Part shown: one piece after another, positions 53,294-60,637 of the stretch | Layout: the number at the start of each line of letters is the position of its first letter | Numbering within the stretch: the first letter of the stretch is position 1 | From: Symbiodinium kawagutii | Taxonomy: Eukaryota > Sar > Dinophyceae > Suessiales > Symbiodiniaceae | Assembly: GCA_009767595.1 (NCBI GenBank) | Contig: VSDK01001740.1 | Coordinates: 908,376-972,375, forward strand | DNA length: 64,000 nt | Reading direction: 5' to 3' | Position numbers and translations under genes: made by a program | Notes under the pieces: model-generated | The model's database searches: none | What the model saw: the letters and a program-made list of their open reading frames with translations, nothing else | What the model was told of the DNA's origin: nothing

Positions 53294-56226
53294 GCTTTAC
53301 ACGGTAACCATACGTAATTATCCTTCAGTTTTTAACTGTAGAAATCATCCTCGAGCAAATTCACGTGGTTGCCCGACCAGAAGTGTCAAGCAGGCAGCTC
53401 CTGCACAAAAAAATATTGTTTTAAGCTCGCCATGGTATATTTAAGTAACTATGCCACATTTTAGTCTTTGCATGTTTTTGCTCAATGGTTCTTGCTGAAT
53501 CTGAGGCATTTTGGATCACTGGCATTCGGATCCCTCATTCTGGCTGTAGATGCTCGGCAGTCAAACTTGGGTGGCAAAGTTCTATAACATGGCAAGCCCC
53601 AGGGCCCTGGTTGCCTAGCAGATGATGAGCAGAAGAGGCAACAGATGATCCATCAACCCGGGGGAAAGATGGGCTAAGAACTTGCCGTTTGAATCTCACC
53701 CTCTCGGACCCTCTCGGACCCGCTTGGACCCTCTTGGACCCTCTTGGACCCTCTTGGACCCTCTTGGGCCCTCAGGTGCAATTTCTCAAGTGGCTTATGC
53801 GCCTCTCAGCCGCAAAAGGTGAATGGCAGCTGTTAAGGCAGGGGCATTCGTTTCGCATATCCTGTGTCAGCCATAGATGGCCGCTAAGGTTTCTTAGCGA
53901 AACAGGCAAAGGTTCGCAAGAACCGGGTGCTGCAACTCATTTTCAAAGCTTTGGCGTGCTGCCTTTGGTGCTTTGAGTACCTTGCCAGCAAAACATGGTG
54001 CACGAGGTGGATTTATTTGGCATCATTAGATGTGATGTGCAAAGTCTATGATTATCAGAGGTGGTCGAAACCACCAACAGCGAAATAGCGACCAGTGCAG
54101 CTGACGGGTTGCATTCTTCGAGAGATAGTAGGAATTTGGTCCTTCTTCAATGAACGGCATTTCTTCATATTTCTTCAACATCATCAATTAATGTGAGATC
54201 CACATCAATAAAGCGCCTTACTTGATGTTAAATCACCGGCTATTTAAGATCAACACTTGGGGTGGCTTATGGATCTGGGGATCTACCACCTTTGTCCAGC
54301 TGTCCTTCGGTCGCCAGGTGTTAACCTTCATGATCAACTACACTCTGAAGTTCCAAATGCAGTGGGAAATCCACCATGTGGAGCTAGTTTGCCTATAAAA
54401 TACTGTGCTTTAATATGTGCTTTTTGATTTTCAGGTTGGTTCACCAGTCATCAACTGCTTCCGAGCTCGGAACCAAGGAAGTGTCTCAAGTTTTTGAACA
54501 AGCCTCTCGTCTTCGATGAGCTTCGTTGGTGAGTCTTTCAACGGCTCAAAGTTTGATCATTGGGCAACTTGAAGCTGTGACTCAGGGTTTCGATGAGAGC
54601 TGAAACCGTTGGAGTTTACCAAGTCCCAAGGTGTCCAGGCCAACGGGCGGCTGTGCCACCAAGGAATGCGTATATTCAGGTGGCAATCAAAGGAACCAAC
54701 TTTTGCACATCAGCACCTTGGCGGCAGACAGGTTGGTGCCCGGCATTCGGAATCCCATTGGCACGTTCGTACGGTCATTTCCAGCACCGGGATTCAAAGA
54801 CACACACACAGACACATGACAACTCGTTCATTGTCGTTCGGGTTTAAGGATTTCCATGGATGTCTTATTTGTTATATCTATATACTGTTTAGTTTAATGA
54901 AATTTCATGAGTTGCAACTAAGCGTTCGCTGAGAGTGCGCAATTTGGAAGGCCTTTTCTTTGGATGGGAGATGCGCCTCCCAGCTGCGCCGAGGCCCAAA
55001 ATGCCTTCTTTCTGATTCTTCGGAACATCCTCCGCTTCGGTGCCCTTGCAATGCTGGGTTCCTTGCTCTATTTCATAGGCGCGGGAGGTGCATGAGAGGT
55101 GCATGAGAGGTGTATGAGAGGTGCATGAGGTCGCCCACAGGTTGAGAAACCCACGGGCTCGGCTGTGGGAAAGGCAACTTGGTATGAAGAAGGTGGGCAT
55201 CAATGACCAGAAATTGAATTTGTGAAGATAAGAGATAAAAATATATAATATGGTTTTGATCAGAAATTGAAGTTGTGAATGGCAGCAAGCCTTGGAGATG
55301 ACTTATGGCCCTGTTCTTGCTCTGCCTTCATGCCGCACATGGCAATTTGACATGGCTTGAAATACATCAGCTGCGATGAGCTGTGCTTGATATTTTGCCC
55401 CATGACTTCGCTCAGCCAAAGGGATGGCGTTGCAGGTGTCCTGGTGATATCTGGCGCAACTGGCGTGGGAGGCTACTACATTCTTAAAGCGCTTCATCCA
55501 CAAATCAGTCTCTTGATGTTGCACTGGTCATATTCGCGAATAGCTGAGGGTCATGCAGCAATCCAATCCACACGAAACTCAGAAAATGACAGTGCACCTA
55601 GAGATCAAGCATGCTACAGGGGAATGAATGAAATTGAATAAGTTGGAGGTCGGATGTGTTGAATCATGTTGAATCCAAGATCCCATCGTGCCGACCATCC
55701 TGTACGTCATCCTCGGCTATTTGATTGGCCGCCTCTTCTTAACCGTTTTCGGCCTGGCTTGCGACACTTCACTTCAGTGCTTCATCATGTCCGAGGACGG
55801 AACGGTCACAGAGATGACCTGCATCAGCAGCAAGGAAAAAACTACATCTCGCGGCATCTCTTGGGATATATGGGGTGCATCAGTCTCCAACAAAAACTGA
55901 ACAGTTCCCCGATCATTGGCACATATTAGATCCACATAGATCCATATGATCAAATCCACGAATATAGATCCACAAATAGCTCACCTGAGACAACTTAGCA
56001 CAACTTCGCACCTGACTCAACTGCTCCCACAGCTAACCAGAGCTGCTGGTGGCACCCAGGGTGGCACCGGCCCCAGGAGATGCGACAGCGGGGTGACTTT
56101 GTCCCTTCTGCGCTGCAATCGCTGATGGAGAAGCAGGACTTGGGAACCTCGGCGGAAAGAGGAACCGGATGCAACTCGTGGCATTCGCTAAGGGCTGCAA
56201 CTGACAGGAACCGGATGCAATGTTAG
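37318..56226 (+). CDS. SLC44 / choline transporter-like (CTL) family protein
   Basis: About 25 or more exons over 19 kb. Family hallmarks appear in the expected order: first membrane helix ([20 protein letters not shown]), then P-x-D-x-x-G-x-x-CG ([15 protein letters not shown]), several mid-protein helices, [14 protein letters not shown] + [58 protein letters not shown], and the C-terminal [13 protein letters not shown]...ACDTSLQCF. These match Pfam Choline_transpo (SLC44) as I know it. Family members move choline and ethanolamine across plasma or organelle membranes; the substrate here is inferred. Exon phases agree through nearly all of 50811-56226. Exons between 39.3 and 44.5 kb are less certain. 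Confidence 0.88.
37774..37833 (+). CDS. SLC44 exon, conserved CG motif
   Basis: Acceptor ACATCAG|G, GC donor. Reads [20 protein letters not shown]. The D-x-x-G-x-x-CG motif is a signature just after the first helix in SLC44 proteins. Confidence 0.84.
37903..37982. repeat. (TTGG)n microsatellite
   Basis: About 20 perfect units. Gives artefact frames such as poly-Gly/Trp/Leu/Val and PTNQ repeats. Confidence 0.97.
38571..38671 (+). CDS. SLC44 exon
   Basis: Acceptor CCTCTGCAG|G, donor GTTTGA. Reads [20 protein letters not shown] then [13 protein letters not shown]. Phase agrees with the exons on both sides. Lumenal/extracellular loop in the family topology. Confidence 0.75.
38813..38874 (+). 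CDS. SLC44 exon
   Basis: Acceptor GCCTAGCAG, GC donor (GCCTGG). Reads [21 protein letters not shown]. Follows in phase. Confidence 0.72.
39286..39372 (+). CDS. Possible SLC44 exon
   Basis: After CATCCCAG the best frame reads [20 protein letters not shown] then TEARQQ. A competing frame ([20 protein letters not shown]) is in phase 0. Not settled. Confidence 0.45.
39770..40025. repeat. TTCAACCGTTGCTC-type degenerate tandem repeat
   Basis: Imperfect 14-18 bp units built on CAACCGTTGCTC and CAACCATTG, about 15 units. Intronic. Confidence 0.8.
40034..40112 (+). CDS. Possible exon island
   Basis: After GGGCCGAG|G one frame reads [20 protein letters not shown]. Another, after TTGGGAG, reads [10 protein letters not shown]. 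Not assigned. Confidence 0.35.
40646..40740 (+). CDS. Possible SLC44 exon
   Basis: Acceptor GCCCAG|G. Reads [20 protein letters not shown] in phase 0 or [20 protein letters not shown] in the next frame. GC-rich, certainly exon-like, frame not decided. Confidence 0.45.
40895..40990 (+). CDS. Possible exon with a membrane helix
   Basis: One frame reads [20 protein letters not shown] then [12 protein letters not shown]-stop. [18 protein letters not shown] could be a helix of the transporter. Boundaries not clear. Confidence 0.35.
41789..42081. repeat. 26-bp minisatellite, about 11 units
   Basis: The consensus unit starts GACACCGGCGCCCACCCAAA and ends CATGTT, with units varying at a few sites. 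It contains the palindrome GGCGCC. Minus-strand frames of 73-74 codons through it are periodic artefacts. Confidence 0.93.
42251..42395 (+). CDS. SLC44-locus exon
   Basis: Acceptor GTTGCTGTAG, donor GTATGA, 48 codons plus G. Reads [40 protein letters not shown] and VLCCFLGN. A cytoplasmic-type basic part runs into a hydrophobic end. Confidence 0.68.
42533..42585 (+). CDS. SLC44-locus exon
   Basis: Acceptor GTCCCCAAG|G. Reads [17 protein letters not shown], leaving CA before a GTGACT donor. Phase 0 agrees with the exon before it under the AG|G rule. Confidence 0.5.
42640..42960. other. Intron, T/G-rich
   Basis: Repeated TTATGATGTGT and ATTGAGTC words. No exon seen. Confidence 0.6.
43311..43475 (+). 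CDS. Exon island with competing readings
   Basis: Three coding-like pieces overlap: [20 protein letters not shown] (from 43311, donor GTATTG at 43373), [18 protein letters not shown] (after GAAGACAG, GC donor), and [20 protein letters not shown] (after GGCGAGTAG). Only one or two can be real. Their closeness suggests alternative splicing or a mis-called boundary. Confidence 0.5.
43521..43628 (-). mobile_element. MITE family 1, copy 5 (inverted orientation)
   Basis: Right end GTGAGAAACCACCATATGG, with CCCCATT and GATGATTTGG inside. Left end CAAAATGGGGGACCCCCC. Reverse orientation relative to copies 1-3. Confidence 0.82.
43948..44044 (+). CDS. SLC44-locus exon
   Basis: Acceptor TGCCGCCAG, GC donor. 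Reads [20 protein letters not shown] then [12 protein letters not shown]. Immediately followed by the 83-bp tandem duplication. Confidence 0.6.
44054..44219. repeat. Perfect 83-bp tandem duplication
   Basis: Copy 1 at 44054-44136 and copy 2 at 44137-44219 look identical, each ending in a T8 run and a G-rich run. It lies in the intron next to the exon at 43948. Frames across it repeat. Confidence 0.95.
44373..44472 (+). CDS. SLC44-locus exon
   Basis: Acceptor TTCGAAGCAG, GC donor. Reads [20 protein letters not shown] then [14 protein letters not shown] shorter frame from 44361 ([15 protein letters not shown]) competes. Confidence 0.6.
45137..45227 (+). CDS. SLC44-locus exon with membrane helix
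   Basis: Acceptor CCCAAG|G, donor GTGTCA. Reads [20 protein letters not shown] then [26 protein letters not shown] is a clear transmembrane segment. In phase with the next exon. Confidence 0.75.
45305..45439 (+). CDS. SLC44-locus exon, basic cytoplasmic loop
   Basis: Acceptor ACTTGCAG|G, donor GTACAG, 45 codons. Reads [40 protein letters not shown] and WIIEE. Rich in Ser and basic residues, so a regulated cytoplasmic loop is plausible. The SGDGKFDK part resembles half an EF-hand loop but is incomplete. Confidence 0.75.
46377..46508. repeat. (CAA/CAG)n microsatellite
   Basis: About 130 bp of ACA, GCA and ACC triplets. Gives poly-Asn, poly-Thr and poly-Val frames. Confidence 0.93.
46715..46817 (+). 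CDS. SLC44 exon with membrane helix
   Basis: Acceptor AGTCCCCAG|G, donor GTCCAT. Reads [20 protein letters not shown] then [15 protein letters not shown] strong membrane helix followed by a polar loop. Phase 0 to the exon before, G to the next. Confidence 0.8.
47614..47714 (+). CDS. SLC44 exon
   Basis: Acceptor CACTTTCAG|G, donor GTGAGA. The phase-compatible frame reads [20 protein letters not shown] then [14 protein letters not shown] second open frame ([20 protein letters not shown]) is also coding-like but breaks phase. Confidence 0.7.
48342..48424 (+). CDS. SLC44 exon
   Basis: Acceptor GTGCTTAG. With TG left from the previous exon it reads [20 protein letters not shown] then [11 protein letters not shown] donor would suit the next exon; the frame is open to a TAG at 48511, so it may be up to 170 bp. 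Confidence 0.68.
48621..48704 (+). CDS. SLC44 exon with membrane helix
   Basis: After GTGCAGCGCGGGAG or TGTGCAG it reads [20 protein letters not shown] then SS. A good transmembrane helix followed by a Cys/Arg end. Exact acceptor not settled. Confidence 0.7.
48725..48860. other. Intron, ACAAC/ATACAACC words
   Basis: Repeated TACAACAT and CATACAACC. No exon. Confidence 0.5.
49270..49327 (+). CDS. SLC44 exon
   Basis: Acceptor GGCCACAG, donor GTAAAA. Reads [19 protein letters not shown]. Fits the cytoplasmic helix (A-I-x-x-I-K-x-A) that precedes a membrane helix in the family. Confidence 0.7.
49693..49804 (+). CDS. SLC44 exon with membrane helix
   Basis: After TTGCATCAG|G it reads [20 protein letters not shown] then [17 protein letters not shown]. 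The family has P-x-x-x-x-x-x-L-x-x-Y-x-x-x-W at this point. GA donor likely (CAG|GAGATT). Confidence 0.8.
50017..50092 (+). CDS. Possible exon
   Basis: After TTCGCAG|G it reads [21 protein letters not shown] second frame has QSLRYHLAS, which recalls the family R-Y-H-L-G-S motif but lies before the motif it should follow. Not assigned. Confidence 0.35.
50811..50862 (+). CDS. SLC44 exon, W-x-x-x-L-x-A-I-x-Q motif
   Basis: Acceptor GGTGTCGAG|G, GC donor (GCACCT). Reads [17 protein letters not shown] and leaves T, which makes Cys with the next exon. Joined, it gives [20 protein letters not shown], the most conserved helix of SLC44. Confidence 0.88.
51470..52600. other. Long intron of the SLC44 gene
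   Basis: About 1.1 kb of AT-rich sequence with GGTTTAGGTG-type T-rich runs. No exon seen. Confidence 0.6.
52646..52717 (+). CDS. SLC44 exon, A-G-A-x-x-x-W-F/Y-F motif
   Basis: Acceptor GGCCTGCCAG|G, donor GTCCTT. Reads [21 protein letters not shown] then [14 protein letters not shown] is diagnostic of the family. Donors at AAG|GCTCCG or TGTG|GTCCTT; the second fits the phase of the next exon. Confidence 0.9.
52961..53025 (+). CDS. SLC44 exon
   Basis: Acceptor AGATTGCAG, GC donor under the AG|G rule. Reads [22 protein letters not shown]. Sits where other members have the H-L-G-S-x-A-x-G-S-L motif; here that motif has drifted to [10 protein letters not shown]. Confidence 0.68.
53245..53293. 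repeat. (ATC)n microsatellite
   Basis: About 16 ATC units. Gives poly-His and poly-Met artefact frames. Confidence 0.97.
53697..53775 (+). repeat. 10-bp pyrimidine-rich minisatellite abutting a 3' splice site
   Basis: About seven units of GACCCTCTTG run straight into CCCTCAG|G of the exon at 53776, so the repeat itself appears to serve as the polypyrimidine tract. Confidence 0.85.
53776..53818 (+). CDS. SLC44 micro-exon
   Basis: Acceptor GCCCTCAG|G, donor GTGAAT. A 43-bp exon reading [14 protein letters not shown], the conserved I-V-Q-F-x-R/K-W helix. In phase with 52961. Confidence 0.86.
54299..54400 (+). CDS. Possible SLC44 exon
   Basis: After TTTGTCCAG one frame reads [20 protein letters not shown] and another, compatible with the leftover G, reads [21 protein letters not shown] linking exon is needed here to pass from phase 1 to phase 2. 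Confidence 0.45.
54478..54528 (+). CDS. SLC44 exon, K-C-L-K-F-L-N motif
   Basis: Acceptor GAACCAAG|G and textbook donor GTGAGT. Reads [16 protein letters not shown], leaving TG that completes Trp with the next exon. Corresponds to the family C-L-x-x-x-x-K-F-x-N stretch. Confidence 0.86.
54664..54731 (+). CDS. SLC44 exon, N-A-Y-I...N-F-C motif
   Basis: Acceptor GCCACCAAG|G, donor GTTGGT. Reads [20 protein letters not shown] then RQT. NAYI-x-x-AI-x-G-x-NFC-x-SA is the strongest family signature in the window. Confidence 0.95.
54994..55087 (+). CDS. SLC44 exon, A-F-x-L-I-x-x-N helix
   Basis: Acceptor GCGCCGAG|G, donor GTGCAT. Reads [20 protein letters not shown] then [11 protein letters not shown]. 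Continues the previous motif exactly as in the family. Confidence 0.93.
55680..55804 (+). CDS. SLC44 exon, last membrane helix and D-T-x-x-x-C-F motif
   Basis: Acceptor GAATCCAAG, donor GTCACA. Reads [20 protein letters not shown] then [20 protein letters not shown]. Matches the C-terminal V-P-x-x-x-x-x-x-x-x-Y ... DT-x-x-x-CF of SLC44. Without the GTCACA donor the frame runs to a TGA at 55898-55900. Confidence 0.94.
56077..56226 (+). CDS. SLC44 terminal exon
   Basis: Acceptor GGCCCCAG|G. Reads [20 protein letters not shown] and continues to TAG at 56224-56226. P-x-x-L-x-x-x-x is usual for the cytoplasmic tail. The last part overlaps a 15-bp direct repeat, AGGAACCGGATGCAA, so the true stop may differ. 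Confidence 0.7.
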   Translation, partial: EMRQRGDFVPSALQSLMEKQDLGTSAERGTGCNSWHSLRAATDRNRMQC

Positions 56227-56547
56227 TCATGGTGATCCAACTGTCAGTAAATGAACTAGTTGGTAATCTACGTAATTAACTTAGGGCAAATTAGTTCGTT
56301 ACTAAGTATCCGATGTTAACAATACTAACATTTACTAAGGGGTCAGGCATTGGTTAGTAAATGTTAGCATCACAATGCTAATACTATTAGGAACGAGGCA
56401 AAAAAAACAAGGACTTGGGAACCTTGTTTAGGGAGCCTTTGTGATGAATTGATATAGTCAGTAATTGATGGTGAAACCCAAGTGAGAGAGAATCGATTCT
56501 GACATCATAACATGGCAGGGCAAACCAAGTAACCAAGGAAATGGGCA

Positions 56548-56730
56548 ATGGTGAATGGAAACCAACCCAGCGACTTAGCCGGGGATGACGAGGGCATGGT
56601 CGCGGTGGCTCTCAACGGGACGAAATACAAAGGGTTTACCAGGGGACTCCTGTTGTGGGAGCAGACTGCTCAGCTTAAGAGCCTTTTAAAGAGTTCTTCA
56701 GTGGATGGGAGTTGTGAAACGAGTGAGTGA
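56548..56730 (+). CDS. Possible exon, chain F
   Basis: Reads DLAGDDEGMVAVALNGTKYK, GFTRGLLLWEQTAQLKSLLK and onward to a TGA at 56728. Protein-like composition, no recognised family, boundaries unknown. Confidence 0.35.
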   Translation: MVNGNQPSDLAGDDEGMVAVALNGTKYKGFTRGLLLWEQTAQLKSLLKSSSVDGSCETSE

Positions 56731-57187
56731 GGAAACCTTGAGAGCGACGGGAGTGACGAGTTGGTCTGACTTTTTGTATGCACAAATGCTTTGAACACAA
56801 ACCTGCAGATGAAACGTTATGAAACAATATTGCGAACATCTCACGGCAAGGGTCTTAGACAAATCCCGAACACTCATTTGTACCACCACAACCCCCGCGA
56901 AAGCATTGCAGACATGCTCAGCTCCTCCAAGACTACTATGCCCTTGAAAGAAACATGACAAGGATTCTTCCGAGATATGAATCAAGCGCACTGGTTTTAA
57001 GTAGAAAACTGATCTCAAAAGTCAGCCTCTTTGAAATCCAATCCTGTCATTCCCATACCATTGGCCAATTTTTGGAATAGCAGAAACTGAATTCGTAGCT
57101 GTGTGATTGAGTTGCCTAATAGTATGTTGGCTAATATAGGTTGGCTTATTTTGAGTTGACCAATAGTTTGTGATTGACCATCTCAAA

Positions 57188-57297
57188 TGGGCGTTTCTCA
57201 AAATAGTGGACCCGATGGGACCCCATAATCATCCAGTAGTAAGCCATTTTAGTGATAAACCATCCATTTTTGGGTACCCCTGTGGCTTGAGAAACCA
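57188..57297 (+). mobile_element. MITE family 1, copy 6
   Basis: Left end GCGTTTCTCAAAATAGTGG, right end GTGGCTTGAGAAACCAA. Interior AATCATCCAGTAGTAAGCCA and TTTAGTGATAAACCATCC. Confidence 0.84.
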
Positions 57298-57350
57298 ACA
57301 AATAGCTTGTGAATTCCTAGCTTGAGGCTCGTTGCAAGATCCCAGCCCAG

Positions 57351-57427
57351 GTGGGGAGCAACAGAATGGCAAGTGCTGCTGCTAAGGCAGGAGGAAGAAG
57401 TGGCAACACTTCGAAACGTGCATTCGG
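57351..57427 (+). CDS. Chain F exon
   Basis: Acceptor CCCAGCCCAG|G, donor GTGGGT. The helical frame reads WGATEWQVLLLRQEEEVATL then RNVHS; another (SNRMASAAAKAGGRSGNTSK) is open. Ends just before MITE family 2 copy 3. Confidence 0.52.
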
Positions 57428-57440
57428 GGTGGGTTGATGT

Positions 57441-57550
57441 GGCTATGGGTCAATATTAACCAAACAACTAATGGGTAATTTCCACCAACAATAGTAGGGA
57501 AACAATGGTTAACAGTGGGAACCAGGGGTACGGGGTTCTGACCCACAGCC
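57441..57550 (+). mobile_element. MITE family 2, copy 3
   Basis: Left end GGCTATGGGTCAATATTAAC, right end TTCTGACCCACAGCC. Interior AGGGAAACAATGGTTAACAG and GGGAACCAGGGGTACGG. Perfect inverted ends except one position. Lies about 14 bp after an exon. Confidence 0.86.
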
Positions 57551-58156
57551 ATGTGGGTTAGTAGCCAACTTGATGACTAAGCATTGATATTCATGACCAA
57601 TGCACATGGCCCGTCATAAACCATGTCACAGTTGCAGAGCTGTCTCAATGCTTGTCGATGAACTTTCAGTGTTGAGAAAATTGATTATTAATTGGGTCAC
57701 CTACTATTGGTTACCATGAACGATGTGATGATAACCACGGACAAGGACAAACTGTATTTACAGGGAACCAGAAACAGTAGGCAGACATACCGATCCATGG
57801 TGTATACTTGGTTGGCTTCAACAATTACAGCAATGGTTCACCACGGTCGGCCCATGGCATCACAGGCCGGTAGTGGCCACCATCCTGCAACGTCATCACT
57901 TGCCGATGAGGTCAACAGCTGCCTTCCTTAGCTCCAAGAGCAAGTGCACAGTCCTTTTGCGGTTCGTCAACGCAAAGATTGGGGGTTGCTGAACAGAGGC
58001 CGCCTCACAATAAATTTCGACGATGCCAATTCAAGCTGTGCTTGGACAGCCAGGGTCGTGTCAAATGAACCTGGCCCATAATTGCGCCCTGGGCGTCAGA
58101 TTGTACAGAATCTTATTCATCTGAGAGACTTTCTTTTTGGGTCACTCACTTAGCAG

Positions 58157-58244
58157 GCGCTCTGCTTCCAAGATCGAGTTGACAAAACGGCCAAGCCCTG
58201 CACTTGGAAGCTGCAAGCTGACGGCACCCTGGTGATTCTCAAGG
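58157..58244 (+). CDS. Chain F exon, lectin-like strand pattern
   Basis: Acceptor CTTAGCAG|G. Reads ALCFQDRVDKTAKPCTWKLQ then ADGTLVILK. W-x-L-Q-x-D-G-x-L-V-I resembles a B-lectin (bulb-type) repeat, where Q-x-D-G-N-L-V is usual; a single short match, so weak. GA donor likely. Confidence 0.6.
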
Positions 58245-58633
58245 GATGATGGTCTCCCTGGGCGGCAGTAACAGCCGGGCCAACTGGTGGGCAGAGCTGG
58301 TTGACATGGTGACATGGCCATGCCTCGTTTGACATCGTGAGTAACTATTCTTTGAACATGGCCATTGCACCATGGATGCTCTCCATCATGCAGCAGTGGT
58401 GGAGGTGAATCTGGATGTTTCTTTTTTGGCATGACAAGGTTGACTCAGAGTTGAGGCGTAACGGTCCACTAGTATAGCCGGTAGGGATCGATAGGGTGCA
58501 CAGGCTACTCATAGATGCCCTGCAGACCAATCGCTTCACTAGGTATGAAACCTCCCAGCAGGTGGCAGCGCCGCTTTGTGGTTTCTAGCTACGGCAACCC
58601 ATGGGTATGGGATATGATCTTATGGCGTTGTAG

Positions 58634-58837
58634 ATCGTAGACAAGACTTCCTCAGCATCTCACGGTGGAGAGCGTTGTACCTTCTCTCACCAAGTGGGAT
58701 CACCGGTGGCTGTGGCTCGACAGACCAGGGCTGGCTACTGGGTGCACGTGATTGCACGCGTGTCTCCACGTGTGACCAATCACTCGGGAGGCACCCGGTC
58801 TGACTTAGCTGAAAAGTTGCTTAAATCCTTGGCGTAA
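58634..58837 (+). CDS. Open 67-codon frame without Met, unassigned
   Basis: A TAG at 58631-58633 also serves as AG acceptor. The frame runs VDKTSSASHGGERCTFSHQV, GSPVAVARQTRAGYWVHVIA, RVSPRVTNHSGGTRSDLAEK to TAA at 58835-58837. Coding-like and GC-rich. Family unknown. Confidence 0.42.
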   Translation: MVDKTSSASHGGERCTFSHQVGSPVAVARQTRAGYWVHVIARVSPRVTNHSGGTRSDLAEKLLKSLA

Positions 58838-59001
58838 CTCTCATCGTGGCAAACAACAAGCATTGAACCATATTGAACCAATCAAGCTCAAGGCATTTGT
58901 TTGTGAAAAACATTTGTCAGTGAAACATTTGCCACAGCATACGAACGCCTGAGTCCAGGCCCAGTGATCGATTTAGCTCACTTCAATCCAGCAATCGACC
59001 C

Positions 59002-59098
59002 ATGGCGCCACCAAAAAGAAGAGCCATGGCTGTGAAGGACGGATGCAAGCGGGGGGAAGCAATATGTGCTACACCTAAGAAATCCTGAAGTGTTGAAT
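59002..59098 (+). CDS. Possible first exon of a nuclear-type basic protein
   Basis: ATG in CGACCCATGG context. Reads MAPPKRRAMAVKDGCKRGEA then ICATPKKS-stop. MAPPKRRAM resembles N termini of dinoflagellate basic nuclear proteins and looks like a nuclear localisation signal. The stop may be removed by splicing (GAC|GGATGC). Confidence 0.4.
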
Positions 59099-59625
59099 GC
59101 TTCAAATCCATTCAAATCCTACATGCTTATGACCTACATTGACCTACTATCAACTAATGTTACCATGCTCCACCCCTTGGAAGGTGTTTTTTTGTGCCAC
59201 TTTCATGATCTTACAGGTTGGTGCGGGCCCCGCCATGGCAGGAGCGCCTCCCTAGATCCCTGCTTCTGTTAGTTGAAACTTGGTGGCACTTCTGTGTTCT
59301 TGTTGTTGTCCCTGTTATCTTGTGGTATGTTGCATATTTGGACGTGAACCTATTCTTGTTGATGTAGCGCTGTTGCTTCTTTTGGCTTGTGGTTGTCGTT
59401 GCTGTCGGTTTTGGTGGCGTGTTTGCTGGTGTCACATGCTTGGATTCAAGTCGCGGCAGAAACAAATGATACCGTAATTCCATTATATTAGCCGTCGCAG
59501 CAGTCGCGAGATGTTATGTTGATGCTCCAATTGAACAGGAAATTGCTTTGATCCAGCCTTGCCTGCACTATATGTCATTTTAGTTCCAATGCTGAAGCGG
59601 AAGCAGTCCTCGTTTTCTGTTGCAG

Positions 59626-59700
59626 CATTGTTCAGGCCATCCTGCTGCAGACGAGGGCAGAGGCCGCCCTTGCTGTTGGCGTGTTGGGGTGTTGCTCCGA
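59626..59700 (+). CDS. Chain F exon
   Basis: Behind the T-rich acceptor CGTTTTCTGTTGCAG it reads IVQAILLQTRAEAALAVGV. Good polypyrimidine tract and helical sequence. Donor near GTGTTG uncertain. Confidence 0.55.
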
Positions 59701-59829
59701 GAGATAGGGTAACATTGGCTACCTGATGCACCGAGCTTCGCGACTGGATGAAAAGCAAACGCATGCAAACGCTATCGCTCACACCTGCTGCCCTAGGGCT
59801 CAAGGAATAAGTCGAACACCTGTTGATGC

Positions 59830-60630
59830 TTTACCTTTCGGAGCAGTTTGAGCACAATACAGCGATTCTCCACCAACTGCTGCTCGAAATTTGGGCTTTC
59901 TCGATGAAATACCCGGTTCAAAGATGATCATTGAGGTTACCTGAGCAGCTCGCTGTCAGGATGACATACGGGCCGGGACTTCGTTGCCGGAGAGCATGCT
60001 GGGAATCTCAGCGTTTGGGTTCTGGGTGCTGTGTTTCCTTGAGCTTTGAAGAACCTTGAACCTCAATGATTTGGAGTAGGAAGCTTTCAGGATCACTTGC
60101 GATGACTTGAAATGCTATGCCTAGCAAATGATCCATAAACAGGCCTCTTCCTGAGATTGCCTATGGCAAGGCACCTTGAGCTCGTACAGCATTTTGACAC
60201 ATGTCAAGAGTTGGTTCCAAAGCACCTGAGCACGCGTTGCAATGATTTCCCAGGGCCTCCTCCCGGATAGCAGGTTCATCCTTGGGGAGATGAGCGTCAA
60301 TTGGGGCGACGCTTCATGTTAAAGCTAAGGTAAACTTTGTAAGTGCAAAACATGTACCAGTTGGTCATAGTTCGTTTGTTCATGGCTTACGCCCCAACTT
60401 TGTTGAATTACCACACCCTGGTCTATAACAATCCAGTACTACCACTTTTTTTCAGTTGTGGCAATATATTGATATGCTTAATTGCCATAGCTAGTGATAA
60501 ACCCAATAACATAGCCTGACCTCTTTGAGAAGCCAATGAAAAAAACGAATCCCTGGTACAACCATAAGAACCAATTAGTCACACTGAGTGATTGACAACA
60601 AGAAGCTAGGAGAGCCAATTCCAGTCACTT
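59830..60630. other. No exon seen
   Basis: About 0.8 kb of mixed sequence, probably intronic, ending in the T-rich tract before the exon at 60638. Confidence 0.4.
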
Positions 60631-60637
60631 TTTTCAG

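Noticed and set aside
59280-59477. Hydrophobic frames suggesting a membrane protein
   Set aside because: The sequence is T/G-rich, so all three frames look hydrophobic; no clear splice junctions join the best pieces.
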